Source: Coralloluteibacterium thermophilum
Lineage (GTDB): Bacteria > Pseudomonadota > Gammaproteobacteria > Xanthomonadales > Xanthomonadaceae
Length of the DNA stretch: 64,000 nucleotides
NCBI RefSeq assembly: GCF_042654365.1
Contig: NZ_JBHSGG010000011.1
Location: forward strand, 1-64,000
Direction of reading: 5' to 3'
Below are positions 51,906-61,232 of this stretch, one piece after another. Below the pieces are notes generated by a model, which was not told where the DNA came from, made no database searches, and saw nothing but the letters and a program-made list of their open reading frames with translations. Position numbers and translations under genes: made by a program. Position 1 is the first letter of the stretch, and every line of letters begins with the position of its first letter.

Positions 51906-52508
51906 ATGCATCGTTCCATCCTGCCGGCCCTCCTGCTGGCGGCGCTGCCGTGCGCAGCCGTCCAGGCCCAGGACTTCTCGCGCAGCTACACCTACGTCGA
52001 ACTGCAGTACGCGAACGCGGAGCTCGACAACGTCGGCGACGTCGACTTCGACGGCCCCGCGCTGCGCGGCTCCGTCGCGATCGGCCAGTCGTTCTATGCC
52101 TTCGGCGGCGTCCGCCGCGGCAGCAACGACGACTTCGGCCTCGACATCGACGTGACCCAGTACCAGCTCGGCGGCGGCTACCGCCTGTTCCTCTCCGAGC
52201 GCGCCGACCTCATCGCCGAAGTCTCCCGCATCCGCACCCGCGCGAAGGTCGAGGACCTGGGCCGCGCCCACGGCTACGACACGCGCGCCTCGGTGGGCGT
52301 GCGCGGCACCCTGGCCGAGTGGTTCGAGGGCCTCGTCAAGGTGAACTACACCGACGGCGACCTGTACTCCGACTGGGACGGCGACGGCAACTTCTCGGCG
52401 ACCGTGGGCGCGCACGTGCGCTTCGCGCCGAACTGGGGCCTCACCGGCGAGGTCGAACTCGGCGGCGACAGCACCGAGTACATGCTGGGCGTGCGATACA
52501 GCTTCTGA
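51906..52508 (+). CDS. Ax21-like outer-membrane beta-barrel protein
   Basis: A 200-residue exported protein with a signal peptide (about 1-21, ending VQAQ). Alternating amphipathic strands end in the outer-membrane insertion signal GVRYSF (C-terminal Phe). Strand-turn patterns such as SYTYVELQYANAEL and YQLGGGYRLF resemble the Ax21/Omp family of xanthomonads. A GGGAGAAA site precedes the ATG. A shared terminator lies 24 bases downstream. Confidence 0.8.
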   Translation: MHRSILPALLLAALPCAAVQAQDFSRSYTYVELQYANAELDNVGDVDFDGPALRGSVAIGQSFYAFGGVRRGSNDDFGLDIDVTQYQLGGGYRLFLSERADLIAEVSRIRTRAKVEDLGRAHGYDTRASVGVRGTLAEWFEGLVKVNYTDGDLYSDWDGDGNFSATVGAHVRFAPNWGLTGEVELGGDSTEYMLGVRYSF

Positions 52509-52531
52509 CGTCGCGCTCCCTCGCAACGAAG

Positions 52532-52563
52532 AAAAGCGCCGGCATCGCTGCCGGCGCTTTTTT
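52532..52563. terminator. Bidirectional Rho-independent terminator
   Basis: A perfect 13-bp stem (52532-52544 with 52549-52561), loop TCGC, with A on the left and a T-run on the right. It sits between two convergent outer-membrane protein genes and should serve both. Confidence 0.92.
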
Positions 52564-52587
52564 CGTTTCCGGACGTGACGCCGGCGA

Positions 52588-53133
52588 TCAGCGGAAGGTG
52601 TAGTGCAGGCCCAGGCTGATCTCGTCGTTGTCGGCGTCGCCGAACTCGAAGCGCTGGTAGTGCGCGCGCATGCTCCAGTTGCTGTTGAAGTCGAACTGCG
52701 CGCCGACGCCGTAGAACGGGTCGGTGCTCGAGCGCTTGCCGATCACCTCGCGCAGGCGCTCGTCCGGATCCGCCTCCCAGGAGTGCAGGCCGGCGTTCGC
52801 GAACAGCGAGAACTGGTTGCCGATCGGCAGGAAGCCGACCGCCGAGACGCCGAAGGAGCGGGGCTCCACGCTGCCGCGGCCGAGTTCCGGCGGGGTCAGG
52901 CTGCCGCGGATGTTGCCGAAGTCGGTGTACATGCCCTCGACCGCGAAGTAGGGGTTGAACCGGAAGCCACCGTACACGCCGAAGCTGGTGTCGTTCTCGT
53001 CGATCCAGCGGTCCTCGTAGGACGCCGCACCGACCTTGCCGCCCAGGTAGAAGCCGCGGTCGGCGGCGTTCGCCGCCACGGGCAGCGCGAGTGCGATCGC
53101 GATCGCGGGAATCAGGGCCTTGGTCATCTTCAT
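52588..53133 (-). CDS. OmpA-like outer-membrane beta-barrel protein
   Basis: A 181-residue exported barrel protein with a signal peptide (about 1-23, ending ANA). It starts GFYLGGKVGAASYEDRW, typical of the OmpA-like/OmpW-like porin fold, and ends LGLHYTFR. About eight amphipathic strands fit a small eight-stranded barrel. No OmpA C-terminal peptidoglycan domain is present. It converges on the Ax21-like gene and shares its terminator. The function is structural or unknown. Confidence 0.85.
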   Translation of the reverse strand: MKMTKALIPAIAIALALPVAANAADRGFYLGGKVGAASYEDRWIDENDTSFGVYGGFRFNPYFAVEGMYTDFGNIRGSLTPPELGRGSVEPRSFGVSAVGFLPIGNQFSLFANAGLHSWEADPDERLREVIGKRSSTDPFYGVGAQFDFNSNWSMRAHYQRFEFGDADNDEISLGLHYTFR

Positions 53134-53381
53134 GCTTGTTCTCCGTACTGCGTTTTCCGGCGGCGCCAGGGGCGCCGCACGAGGGGGAGCGACCGCATGA
53201 CGAAGGGGTTCGTCCCGCGGGTCGGAGCGAACCTTACAGGCGTTAAGACCGTGCTAAACGTGGATGTGAAGGCGCGCGACAGCGCCGATTCATGCACCTG
53301 ACGCGACGCCGAAGCGCGCGAGGCGCGCTTCAGCCGGGATGCAGGCCGGGAGCGCTAGGCGGCAATGCCACGCAGAGGAAC

Positions 53382-53400
53382 GGCCCGGGGATCCCGGGCC
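53382..53400 (-). terminator. Palindrome downstream of gpsA
   Basis: A perfect 8-bp stem (53382-53389 with 53393-53400, loop of three) lies 8 bases after the gpsA stop. There is no T-run; it is a weak terminator candidate. Confidence 0.35.
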
Positions 53401-53408
53401 GCGGTGGG

Positions 53409-54467
53409 TCACGCGTCGCGGACGAGCGGTTCGGCGTACTCCGGCTTCTGCTCGCGCGCGAGCAGCAGCCGGGCGCCTTCGGCCGGCGTGATCTCCTGGT
53501 GCAGCACGCGCTGGACCAGGGCCGAGATCGGCAGTTCGACGCCGTGCCGCGAGCCCAGGCGCATGACCTCGTTGGCGGTCTGCACGGACTCGACCACCTG
53601 GCCGATCTCCGCCACCGCCTCCTCGATCGACTTGCCGCGCCCCAGCGCAAGGCCGAGACGGCGGTTGCGCGAGAGATCGCCGGTGCAGGTGAGCACCAGG
53701 TCGCCGAGGCCGGCGAGGCCCATCAGCGTCTCCGGCCGGCCACCGAGCGCGACGTTGAGCCGCAGCATCTCGTTGAGGCCGCGCGTCACCAGGCCGGCGC
53801 GGGCGTTGGTGCCCATCTCCATGCCGTCGGCGACGCCGGTGGCGACCGCGAGCACGTTCTTCATCGCACCGCCCAGCTCGGCGCCGAGGATGTCGTCGCC
53901 GGTGTAGGCGCGGAAGTCCGGCCCGTGCAGCACGTCGGCCACCGACTGCGCGAACGCGGCCGCGTCCGAATGCACGGTCACCGCCGTCGGCAGCCCCTGC
54001 GCCACCTCGCGTGCGAACGAGGGGCCGGTGACCGCCGCGACGGGCACGCCGGTGCCCAGCAGGTCCTGCGCGACCTCGTGCAGGAAGCGGCCGGAGCCGG
54101 GCTCGAAGCCCTTGGTGGCCCAGGCCACGCCGGCGGCCGCCGGACGCAAGGGCACGATGGCCCGCAGCGTCTCGGTGAAGGCGTGGCTCGGCACCACGAC
54201 CAGCACCAGCTGCGCGCCGCGCACCGCCTCGGCGAGGTCGGTGGTGGCGCGCAGGTTCGCCGGCAGCGGCACGCCCGGGATGTAGCGGACGTTCTCGTGC
54301 CGGACGTTGATGTCCTCGACCTGCGCCGGGTTGCGGCCCCACATCAGCACCGGGCGCCCGTTGCGCGCGATCAGCGCGGCGAGCGCGGTGCCCCAGGAGC
54401 CCGCGCCCACCACCGCGACGTGATCGCCCGCGGCCATGCCGGCGCCCGGGGTGTCCACTGCCGCCAT
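53409..54467 (-). CDS. gpsA: Glycerol-3-phosphate dehydrogenase [NAD(P)+]
   Basis: Reduces dihydroxyacetone phosphate to sn-glycerol-3-phosphate for phospholipid synthesis. It has 352 residues from ATG 54467; a second ATG at 54437 would give 342, nearer the family norm. Motifs: VAVVGAGSWGTALA, VTGPSFAREVAQGLPTA, GAMKNVLAVATGV with the catalytic Lys, and GLAGLGDLVLTCTGDLSRNR. It follows secB by three bases, the classic rhodanese-secB-gpsA order. Confidence 0.95.
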   Translation of the reverse strand: MAAVDTPGAGMAAGDHVAVVGAGSWGTALAALIARNGRPVLMWGRNPAQVEDINVRHENVRYIPGVPLPANLRATTDLAEAVRGAQLVLVVVPSHAFTETLRAIVPLRPAAAGVAWATKGFEPGSGRFLHEVAQDLLGTGVPVAAVTGPSFAREVAQGLPTAVTVHSDAAAFAQSVADVLHGPDFRAYTGDDILGAELGGAMKNVLAVATGVADGMEMGTNARAGLVTRGLNEMLRLNVALGGRPETLMGLAGLGDLVLTCTGDLSRNRRLGLALGRGKSIEEAVAEIGQVVESVQTANEVMRLGSRHGVELPISALVQRVLHQEITPAEGARLLLAREQKPEYAEPLVRDA

Positions 54468-54470
54468 CGA

Positions 54471-54998
54471 TCAGGCGTTGCCGGCCGGCGGCTGCTGCGC
54501 GCTCTCGCCCTGGGCCTGCTGCTGCTCGGCGCGGCGGCGCAGGCTCTCGGCGTAGAGCGCGTCGAAGTTGATCGGCTGCAGGAAGAACGGCGGGAAGCCG
54601 CCGCCCTGGACCAGGTCGGTGATGGCCTGGCGCGCGTACGGGAACAGGATGCCCGGGCACTGCGTGCCGAGCATCGCGTCCAGCACGCGCGGCTCGAAGC
54701 CCGCGAGGGTGAAGATGCCGGCCTGGGTCACCTCGACGAGGTAGGCGTTCTTCTCTCCGACGGTGCAGGTCAGGGTCAGGGTCAGGCTGACCTCGTAGAC
54801 GTCCTGGCCGGGGCTGTTGACCGCCTGCGACAGGTTGAGCTGCAGGTTGGGCTGGCCCTGCTCGTTGAAGATCTGCGGCGCGTTCGGCGCCTCGAAGGAC
54901 ACGTCCTTCAGGTAGATCTTCTGCACCGCGAACTGGGCGCCCTGCTGCTGGGCGTTGTCGGTGGCTGCGGCTGCGCCGTTGGTGGTCTCGTCGGCCAT
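54471..54998 (-). CDS. secB: Protein-export chaperone SecB
   Basis: A 175-residue tetrameric chaperone that keeps preproteins unfolded and hands them to SecA. Seen: FAVQKIYLKDVSFEAPNAP, a middle strand region (YEVSLTLTLTCTV), and CPGILFPYARQAITDL with GGFPPFFLQPINFDALY. The C-terminal tail is rich in Gln and Pro. The start at 54998 has a GGAGAACC site; an upstream in-frame ATG is less likely. Confidence 0.96.
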   Translation of the reverse strand: MADETTNGAAAATDNAQQQGAQFAVQKIYLKDVSFEAPNAPQIFNEQGQPNLQLNLSQAVNSPGQDVYEVSLTLTLTCTVGEKNAYLVEVTQAGIFTLAGFEPRVLDAMLGTQCPGILFPYARQAITDLVQGGGFPPFFLQPINFDALYAESLRRRAEQQQAQGESAQQPPAGNA

Positions 54999-55085
54999 GG
55001 ATGGTTCTCCGGGAAAGATGTTCTGGAACGGTGAGGGGCTGGAGTATCCCACGCCCCCATGACAGCCGCCGCCGGCGGCAAGGGA

Positions 55086-55523
55086 TCAGGCGCGGCCCTT
55101 GGCCACCGGGAAGTTCGCCGCGCGCCAGGCTGCGATCCCGCCTTCCAGCACGCCGACGCGCTTGAAGCCGGCCTTGACCAGCCGCTTGGCGACGTCGGGC
55201 GAGGCCGTGCCCGCGCGGCAGACCACCACCACGGGCAGTTCCTTGGCCGGCGCGAGCAGCTTGCTCTCGGGATCGAACTGACTCATCGCCACGTGCTTCG
55301 AGCCCGGCACGTGCGCCTTCTCGAAGTCGTTGATGGCGCTGACGTCGATCACCAGCGCGTTCTCGCGGTTCATCAGGTCGGTGACCTGCTGCGGGCTCAG
55401 CCCCTGGAAGCCGCGGAACAGGCGCATCACCTCGTTGACCACGATGGCCAGGGTGAGGCCGACGAAGGCGATCGACAGCAGCGGGTGACGGCCGGCGAAA
55501 TCGGCCACTTGATCGAAGGTCAC
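55086..55523 (-). CDS. Membrane-anchored rhodanese-like protein (YibN-like)
   Basis: A 145-residue protein from the GTG at 55523 (an ATG at 55583 is possible). A membrane helix (about 14-32) precedes a rhodanese domain with the active cysteine Cys102 in VVVCRAGTASPDVAKRL. Like E. coli YibN it precedes secB. Sulfurtransferase activity is presumed from the intact loop; the substrate is unknown. Confidence 0.88.
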   Translation of the reverse strand: MTFDQVADFAGRHPLLSIAFVGLTLAIVVNEVMRLFRGFQGLSPQQVTDLMNRENALVIDVSAINDFEKAHVPGSKHVAMSQFDPESKLLAPAKELPVVVVCRAGTASPDVAKRLVKAGFKRVGVLEGGIAAWRAANFPVAKGRA

Positions 55524-55596
55524 GTGAGGGCGGGAAGCGTCGGAAGGGCGGGGATTGTCGCCGATGCCGCCGCCGCGGCGCAAAAGCGCCGCAGGA

Positions 55597-56019
55597 TCAG
55601 CGCTGTGCGGCGGTCACCGGCGGCAGGCCGCTGGTCAGCAGCCAGCGCCGCGAGGGCTCGTCCCAGCGCCAGGTCTCCAGCGCCTGCACGATGCGCTCGG
55701 TCTGGGTGTGCCGGTTGACCACGCCGACGTCGACCGTGCGCGCATAGCCGCCGTCCGCCGTCGGGCCGGCCGCCTTGACGTGGTAGCTGGTGACCTGGAT
55801 CTGCCTGAAGCGCTCCAGGTCGAGCTCGGTGAGCGGTGCCGCGGCGCGGACCTCGGGATCGAGGAATTCCTGGGCGGCCTCGAACTCCCCCCAGCGGATC
55901 ATGCCGGCGTAGGTGTAGAGGGCGCGGTCCAGCGCCTGCTGGCGGGAGGAGCGCTCGGGGCAGCCGGCCAGCGGCAGGGCGAGCGCGAGGACGGCGAACA
56001 GGAGGAGAAGGCGCGACAT
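55597..56019 (-). CDS. Hypothetical lipoprotein
   Basis: A 140-residue protein with a lipoprotein signal (LALPLAGC, Cys20). The globular part is predicted alpha/beta, with YAGMIRWGEFEAAQEFLDPE and a C-terminal ALETWRWDEPSRRWLL; this pattern is common in uncharacterised xanthomonad lipoproteins. It lies upstream of the rhodanese gene on the same strand, 73 bases away. Confidence 0.75.
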   Translation of the reverse strand: MSRLLLLFAVLALALPLAGCPERSSRQQALDRALYTYAGMIRWGEFEAAQEFLDPEVRAAAPLTELDLERFRQIQVTSYHVKAAGPTADGGYARTVDVGVVNRHTQTERIVQALETWRWDEPSRRWLLTSGLPPVTAAQR

Positions 56020-56067
56020 GCCGCTAGCGTGCCCGTGCGCGACCGGCGCGCCAAGAGGGCCGCGCCC

Positions 56068-56547
56068 TCATCCGACCGGCGCGAGCACGGCGAAGCGCGC
56101 CTCGAGGCTGCTGACCACGGTGCCGGCGGGATCGCGCACGCAGGCCCCCAGGGTCAGCCGGGCGCGCCCGCGCCGGGCGTAGATCGCCATGGCGGCGTCC
56201 CAGTCGCAGTCCGGCGCGAAGCGGGCCTCTGCGCGCAGGTCGGCGTAGAGCGGCGCGCTGTAGCGGATGCTGCTGTCGGCGACGTAGACCTCGCCCACGC
56301 GCCCCTCGGCATGCAGCCGCAGGGTCACCAGCCCCCATGCGGAGAGCGTCATCAGCGAACCGAGGCTGCCGCCGAAGGCGTTGCCCTTGTCGTTGACGTT
56401 GAGCGCGAGCGGCGCGGACAGGCGGAGGACGTGGCCGTCGTAGGCGACGGGTTCGACGCCCATGGCGACGGCGGGCGGCATCGTCCGCAGCGCCGTGCGC
56501 AGGACGTCGAGCTCGCCCTGCGGCGTGGTGGTGACGGTGTCGGACAT
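56068..56547 (-). CDS. YiiD C-terminal-like hotdog thioesterase domain protein
   Basis: A 159-residue hotdog-fold protein. NVNDKGNAFGGSLGSLMTLSAW is the long central helix region of the YiiD_C putative thioesterase family. The rest gives the beta strands (VADSSIRYSAPLYADLRAEA). Substrate unknown. The start MSDTVTTTPQGEL at 56547 leaves 19 bases to the divergent hemD start. Confidence 0.82.
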   Translation of the reverse strand: MSDTVTTTPQGELDVLRTALRTMPPAVAMGVEPVAYDGHVLRLSAPLALNVNDKGNAFGGSLGSLMTLSAWGLVTLRLHAEGRVGEVYVADSSIRYSAPLYADLRAEARFAPDCDWDAAMAIYARRGRARLTLGACVRDPAGTVVSSLEARFAVLAPVG

Positions 56548-56566
56548 GCCGTGACAAGCTGCCAGC

Positions 56567-57346
56567 ATGCTTCGGATACCCGCAAGTACGGACGCCGCGC
56601 AGCTCGCCGGCTGGACCCTCGTGTCGCTGCGCCCGGTCGGCGGCCATGCCGGCCTGCGCCGCGCCGCCCAGGCCTGCGGCGCGCGCCTGCTCGCGCTCTC
56701 GCCGCTGCGCCTGGTCCCGCTGGAGACGGACGCCCTGGACGCGGCCCTGGCCGCCGACCGCGTGGTGTTCACCAGCCCGGCCGCCGTGCGTCACGCCGAC
56801 CGCCGACGGCCGCTGCGCGGCCTGCCCTTCGCCGGCATCGCGGTCGGCGCGGGCACCGCCCGCGCGCTGCGCCGCGCCGGCGTGGCGCGCGTGCAGTCGC
56901 CGGGGCGGATGGACAGCGAGGGCCTGCTCGCCCTGCCCGTGCTCGCCGACGTCGCCGGGCGCACCGTCGGCATGGTCACCGCGCCCGGCGGACGCGGACT
57001 GATCGCACGCACGCTCGAGGAGCGCGGCGCCCGCGTGCTGCGGGCGGAGGTCTACCGGCGGGAGGCGATGGCGCCGCCGGCTTCCGCCGTGCGCAGGCTC
57101 ATGGCCCTGGACCCGGCGCACCTCGCGCTCGCGCTGACCAGCGGCGAGGCCCTGGCGGCGGCGTTGCGCCTGCTGCCGGCGGAGGCCGCGGAGCGGCTGC
57201 GCCGGGCGCGGGTGGTGGCCGCCAGCGGACGCCTGCATGCGCTGGCGCGCGGGAGCGGGTTCCCGCACGTCCTGGAGGCGGCCGGGCCGCGGCCACAGGC
57301 GCTGCTGGCCGCGCTGGCGGCGTCGGCGCGGACGGGGTTCCGGTAG
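56567..57346 (+). CDS. hemD: Uroporphyrinogen-III synthase
   Basis: A 259-residue HemD that cyclises hydroxymethylbilane to uroporphyrinogen III. The sequence is weakly conserved, as usual for the family. Seen are LVSLRPVGGHAGLRRAA at the start, VVFTSPAAVRHA, AVGAGTARALRRAG, VGMVTAPGGRGLIARTLEER and the final GRPxAL-like ALTSGEALAAAL. hemX and hemY follow, the standard order; hemC is not adjacent. Confidence 0.88.
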   Translation: MLRIPASTDAAQLAGWTLVSLRPVGGHAGLRRAAQACGARLLALSPLRLVPLETDALDAALAADRVVFTSPAAVRHADRRRPLRGLPFAGIAVGAGTARALRRAGVARVQSPGRMDSEGLLALPVLADVAGRTVGMVTAPGGRGLIARTLEERGARVLRAEVYRREAMAPPASAVRRLMALDPAHLALALTSGEALAAALRLLPAEAAERLRRARVVAASGRLHALARGSGFPHVLEAAGPRPQALLAALAASARTGFR

Positions 57347-57387
57347 GATTCCTGCCCATACACGAAGGAATCCCAGGCCGGACTGCC

Positions 57388-58488
57388 GTGAGCGAACCGA
57401 CGCCCCCGATCGAGCCCCAGCCCGCCCCACCGCCCCGCAGGCGCAGTGCCTGGCCCGCGCTGATCGCGCTGTCGATCGTGGTGCTGGCGCTGGCCGCCCT
57501 CGCCGCGCATGGCTGGCAGCAGGGCTGGCTGGACCGCCTGCGTCCGCAGTCCGCCGCGGCGACCGCCGCCCCGGCGACGCCGCCTCCCGCCGACCCTCGG
57601 ATCGAGGCGCTCGAACAGGAAGGCGAACGCCTGCGCCAGGAACAGCGCGCACTGGACCAGCGCCTGCGCGACACCTCGGCCAGCCTGCGGGTGGTGCGCG
57701 ACGAGGCGCTGGCGCTGGCCCAGCGCGCCGAACTGCTGGAGGAGAGCCTCGCGCGGCTGGCCGACGTCCGCCAGCGCGGGGCCACCGCGCTGCGGCTGGA
57801 CGAGGTCGAGCTGCTGCTCTCGCTCGGCGGGCACCGGCTGGAGCTGGCCGGCGACGCCGATGCCGCGCGCAGCGCCTATCTGGCGGCGCAGGGCGTCCTG
57901 GCCCGGATCGAGGACCCCGGCTACACCAACCTGCGGCAGAGCCTCGCGCAGGAACTGGCGGCGCTGCGCGCCCTGCCCGAGGATCCGCGCGACGTGGCCT
58001 ACGGCGAACTGGCCGCGCTGCAGGCGGCCCTCGCCGGGCTCCCGCCGGCGGGCACCGCCGTCCCCGACGAGGACGCCGCGCCGCAGGGTCCGGTGGACCG
58101 CCTGCTGGGACGCCTGGTGCGCGTGCGCCGCGTCGACGATGCCGTGCCGGTGACCGCGGCCGACCGCGCGGCCCTCGCCCACGCGCTGGACGTGGAGCTG
58201 ACCCTGGCGCGCGCGGCGCTGGAGCGGCGCGAGGAGGCCGCCTTCGGCGCGGCGCTGGAGCGCATCGACGCGGCGCTGGCCGCGCTCTATGCCCCGACCC
58301 CGGCCCTCGACGAGCGCCGCCGGCGCCTGCAGGCCCTGGTCGGGCGCCCGCTGCGCACCGAGATGCCGCTGCTCGGCTCGACCCTCGCGCAACTGCGCGG
58401 GCAGCGCGCCGCCGGGAGCGTCCCCGCGCCGGCACCCGAGCCGCTCCCCGCCGCGCAGGCGCCGAGCGACGACGCGGATACGCCATGA
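57388..58488 (+). CDS. hemX: HemX family membrane protein
   Basis: A 366-residue protein from the GTG at 57388. A Pro-rich cytoplasmic tail and one membrane helix (about 26-45) precede an Ala/Pro linker and a long coiled coil (about 70-120). A helical domain contains LDEVELLLSLGGHRLELAGD and AYLAAQGVL, typical of the HemX/DUF513 family. The catalytic uroporphyrin methylase part sometimes fused to HemX is absent. Its stop overlaps hemY (ATGA). Confidence 0.88.
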   Translation: MSEPTPPIEPQPAPPPRRRSAWPALIALSIVVLALAALAAHGWQQGWLDRLRPQSAAATAAPATPPPADPRIEALEQEGERLRQEQRALDQRLRDTSASLRVVRDEALALAQRAELLEESLARLADVRQRGATALRLDEVELLLSLGGHRLELAGDADAARSAYLAAQGVLARIEDPGYTNLRQSLAQELAALRALPEDPRDVAYGELAALQAALAGLPPAGTAVPDEDAAPQGPVDRLLGRLVRVRRVDDAVPVTAADRAALAHALDVELTLARAALERREEAAFGAALERIDAALAALYAPTPALDERRRRLQALVGRPLRTEMPLLGSTLAQLRGQRAAGSVPAPAPEPLPAAQAPSDDADTP

Positions 58489-59744
58489 AGCCGTTCCGCA
58501 GCCTGCTGTTCTGGCTGTTGCTGGCCGCGCTCGGCGCGCTCGGCGCGACGCTCCTGCTCGCGGATCCGGGTCTGGTGCTGGTGCAGATACACGGCCGGGA
58601 GATCGACACCTCGGTCGCGGTGGCCGTGCTGGCGCTGCTGATCGGCTTCGCCCTGCTCGTCCTCGCCTGGCGCCTGCTCACCCTGCCGATGAACGCCTGG
58701 CGCGGCCGCCGGCAGCGCCGCTCGCGCGTGCGCCTGTCGGGCGGGCTGGTCGCGCTCCACGAAGGCCGCTGGCGGCAGGCGGAGGAACACCTGCTGTACG
58801 CCGCCGCCGACCGCGGGCTGCGCGTCCCCGCCCTGCTCAACGCCGCCCGCGCCGCCTGGGCCCGCGGCGACCGCGGGACCGCCGCGGCACACCTGCGCGC
58901 ACTGGCCGAGGTCGATCCCGTCGCCGCCGCGCTGGCCGAGGCCGACGCCGCCCTCGCCGCCGGACGCGAAGCCGAGGCGGCCGCCAACCTCGACGCGCTG
59001 GCCCAGCAGGCCGCCATGCCGCCGCGCGGACAGCTGCTGCGCGTGCAGGCGCTCGCCGCCTGCGGCCGGGCGCGCGAGGCCTGGGGCCTGCTCGGCGACC
59101 TGCGCACGAGCCAGGTCCTTCCGCCCGACGAATTCGCCGCGCTGGAGCGCCGGCTGGCCGCCCGGATCCTGCGCGAGGCCGGCGACGCCAATGCGCTGGC
59201 CGACGCCTGGAATGCGACCCCCAGGGCGCTGCGCAGCGATCCCCTGGTGCTCGCCGCCTATGCCGAACGCGCCGGCGCGACGGGCATGCAGGCGGCCGCC
59301 GCGGCGGCGGTGGGCAAGGCGCTCGACGCGGGCTGGGACGAGTCGCTGGCGGCGGTCTACGCCGACCTGCCCCGTTCGCCGAAGGACGACCTGCGGCTCG
59401 GCGCGGCGGAGACCTGGCTGCGCCGCCACGACCGCAGCCCCGCGCTGCTGCTCACCCTGGCGCGCCTCGAGCGCGACCGCGGCCGGACCGCCGCCGCCCT
59501 CGACTACCTGCACCGCGCGCTGGCGCAGGGCGCGGGCGCGGAGGCCTGGGAAGAGCTGGGCGCCATCCACGCCGACCGCGGCGAGTCGGAACCGGCCCGG
59601 CAGTGCCTGGCCAATGCCCTGCGCGTGCTGCGGGGCAAGCCCCCGATGGCGCTGCCGGGCCGAGGCCTGCACGAACGCATCCACGACGAGGCGGTCGCGG
59701 AGGAACGCGACGAGCACGGCATGCCGCGCTTGAGGAGCGAGTAA
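58485..59744 (+). CDS. hemY: HemY family TPR membrane protein
   Basis: A 419-residue inner-membrane protein with two N-terminal membrane helices (about 6-27 and 40-62), then tetratricopeptide-like repeats to the C terminus, including LVALHEGRWRQAEEHLLYAA and LLTLARLERDRGRTAAALDY. It is the enterobacterial-type HemY, not the protoporphyrinogen oxidase of the same name. It is coupled to hemX and presumed to help heme synthesis; the exact role is unknown. Confidence 0.9.
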   Translation: MKPFRSLLFWLLLAALGALGATLLLADPGLVLVQIHGREIDTSVAVAVLALLIGFALLVLAWRLLTLPMNAWRGRRQRRSRVRLSGGLVALHEGRWRQAEEHLLYAAADRGLRVPALLNAARAAWARGDRGTAAAHLRALAEVDPVAAALAEADAALAAGREAEAAANLDALAQQAAMPPRGQLLRVQALAACGRAREAWGLLGDLRTSQVLPPDEFAALERRLAARILREAGDANALADAWNATPRALRSDPLVLAAYAERAGATGMQAAAAAAVGKALDAGWDESLAAVYADLPRSPKDDLRLGAAETWLRRHDRSPALLLTLARLERDRGRTAAALDYLHRALAQGAGAEAWEELGAIHADRGESEPARQCLANALRVLRGKPPMALPGRGLHERIHDEAVAEERDEHGMPRLRSE

Positions 59745-59951
59745 GGAGGAGTGAGGGCGAGCGGGACGTCCGGCCACCCGCCCCCCTTGGTTTCTCGCTC
59801 AGTCCCCAGGCAGCGCGCTGCGCGCGCTCACCCCCATCCTGGCCTTCCCCCGCAGGGCGTGGGAAGGAGCTTCGCGGCGAGGAGTGCGTCGAGGAACGAG
59901 AGCGCGCGCGCTCACCGCTCCTCGTTTCTCACGCCTCAATCCGCTCACTCC
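59745..59951. repeat. Convergent spacer with GAGGAGTGAG-type repeats
   Basis: The spacer between convergent hemY and the thiolase gene contains GGAGTGAG/CTCGTTTCTCAC-type words in both orientations and an imperfect hairpin (59843-59849 with 59861-59867, CCTTCCC/GGGAAGG). Similar words occur at 62689-62928, indicating one family of dispersed intergenic repeats. Confidence 0.55.
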
Positions 59952-61232
59952 TCAGGCGCGCTCCAGGATCGCCACCACGCCCATGCCGCCGGCGGTGCAG
60001 ATGGAGATCAGCGCGCGGCCGGAGCCCTTTTCCTTCAGCAGCTTGGCGGCGGTGGCGACGATGCGGGCGCCGGTGGCGGCGAAGGGGTGTCCGAAGGCCA
60101 GCGACGAGCCGACCACGTTGAGCTTCGCCGGATCGATGGAGCCCAGCGGCGCGTCGAGGCCGAGCTTGTTGCGGCAGAACTCGGCGCTTTCCCAGGCGCG
60201 CAGGGTGCAGAGCACCTGGGCGGCGAAGGCCTCGTGGATCTCGTAGAAGTCGAAGTCCTGCAGGGTGAGCCCGTTGCGCGCCAGGATCTGCGCGACCGCC
60301 CAGGCCGGCGCCATCAGCAGGCCCTCGCCGTGCACGAAGTCCACGGCGGCCACCTGGGTGTCCACGAGATGGGCGAGCGGCTCGTGCCCGTGCGCGGCCG
60401 CCCATTCGTCGGACGCGAGCAGGCAGGCGGCGGCGCCGTCGGTCAGCGGGGTCGAGTTGCCGGCGGTCAGCGTGCCCTGGCCGGAGCTGCGGTCGAAGGC
60501 GGGCTTCAGCGTCGCCAGCTTCTCCAGCGTGGTGTCGGGGCGCAGGATGTTGTCGCGCTGCACGCCGCGGAAGCTGACCACCAGGTCGTCGAAGAAGCCG
60601 CGCTCGTAGGCCGCGGCCGCCTTGCGGTGCGACGCCGCGGCGAGTTCGTCCTGGGACTCGCGGCTGATCGACCACTCCTTGGCCATCATCTCGCAGTGCT
60701 CGCCCATGGACTTGCCGGTGCGCGGCTCGCCGACGCCGGGGAACTCGGGCATCAGGTCGCGCGGATGGAAGCCGCGGAACGCCGCCAGCCGGTCGCGCAT
60801 GCTGCGCGCGCGGTTGAGGTCGAGCAGGCGCCGGCGCATCGTGCGGCCGACCGCGATCGGCACGTCCGACGTGGTGTCGGAGCCGCCGCCGATGCCCGCC
60901 TCGATCTGCCCGAGGGCGATCTTGTTGGCGACGTTGACGATGGTGTCGAGGCTGGTGCCGCAGGCGCGCTGCATGGTGATGCCGGGCGTGTGCGGGTGCA
61001 GGCCCGAGGACAGCGTGGCCTCGCGGCCGATGTTCCAGTCGGAGGCGTGCTTGAGCACCGCGCCCATGGCGACCTCGCCGAGCAGCTCGCCGTGCAGCCG
61101 GTAGCGCTCGACCAGCGCGCCGAGCGTCCGGATCGACATGCCGAGGTTGCCCACGTCCGCATACGCGGTGTTGTTGCGGCAGAACGGGATTCGGACTCCG
61201 CCGAGGACGGCGACGGGGCGGGACTGGCGCAT
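59952..61232 (-). CDS. FadI-like acetyl-CoA C-acyltransferase (thiolase)
   Basis: A 426-residue thiolase from the ATG at 61232; an in-frame ATG lies 22 codons upstream. The acyl-enzyme Cys91 is in MQRACGTSLDTIVNV. IHEAFAAQ and GHPFAATGARIV carry the catalytic histidines, and the second Cys is in ISICTAGGMGV. HEAFAAQ, rather than NEAFA, is typical of the FadI branch, which cleaves 3-ketoacyl-CoA in fatty-acid oxidation. No fadJ partner is adjacent. Confidence 0.9.
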   Translation of the reverse strand: MRQSRPVAVLGGVRIPFCRNNTAYADVGNLGMSIRTLGALVERYRLHGELLGEVAMGAVLKHASDWNIGREATLSSGLHPHTPGITMQRACGTSLDTIVNVANKIALGQIEAGIGGGSDTTSDVPIAVGRTMRRRLLDLNRARSMRDRLAAFRGFHPRDLMPEFPGVGEPRTGKSMGEHCEMMAKEWSISRESQDELAAASHRKAAAAYERGFFDDLVVSFRGVQRDNILRPDTTLEKLATLKPAFDRSSGQGTLTAGNSTPLTDGAAACLLASDEWAAAHGHEPLAHLVDTQVAAVDFVHGEGLLMAPAWAVAQILARNGLTLQDFDFYEIHEAFAAQVLCTLRAWESAEFCRNKLGLDAPLGSIDPAKLNVVGSSLAFGHPFAATGARIVATAAKLLKEKGSGRALISICTAGGMGVVAILERA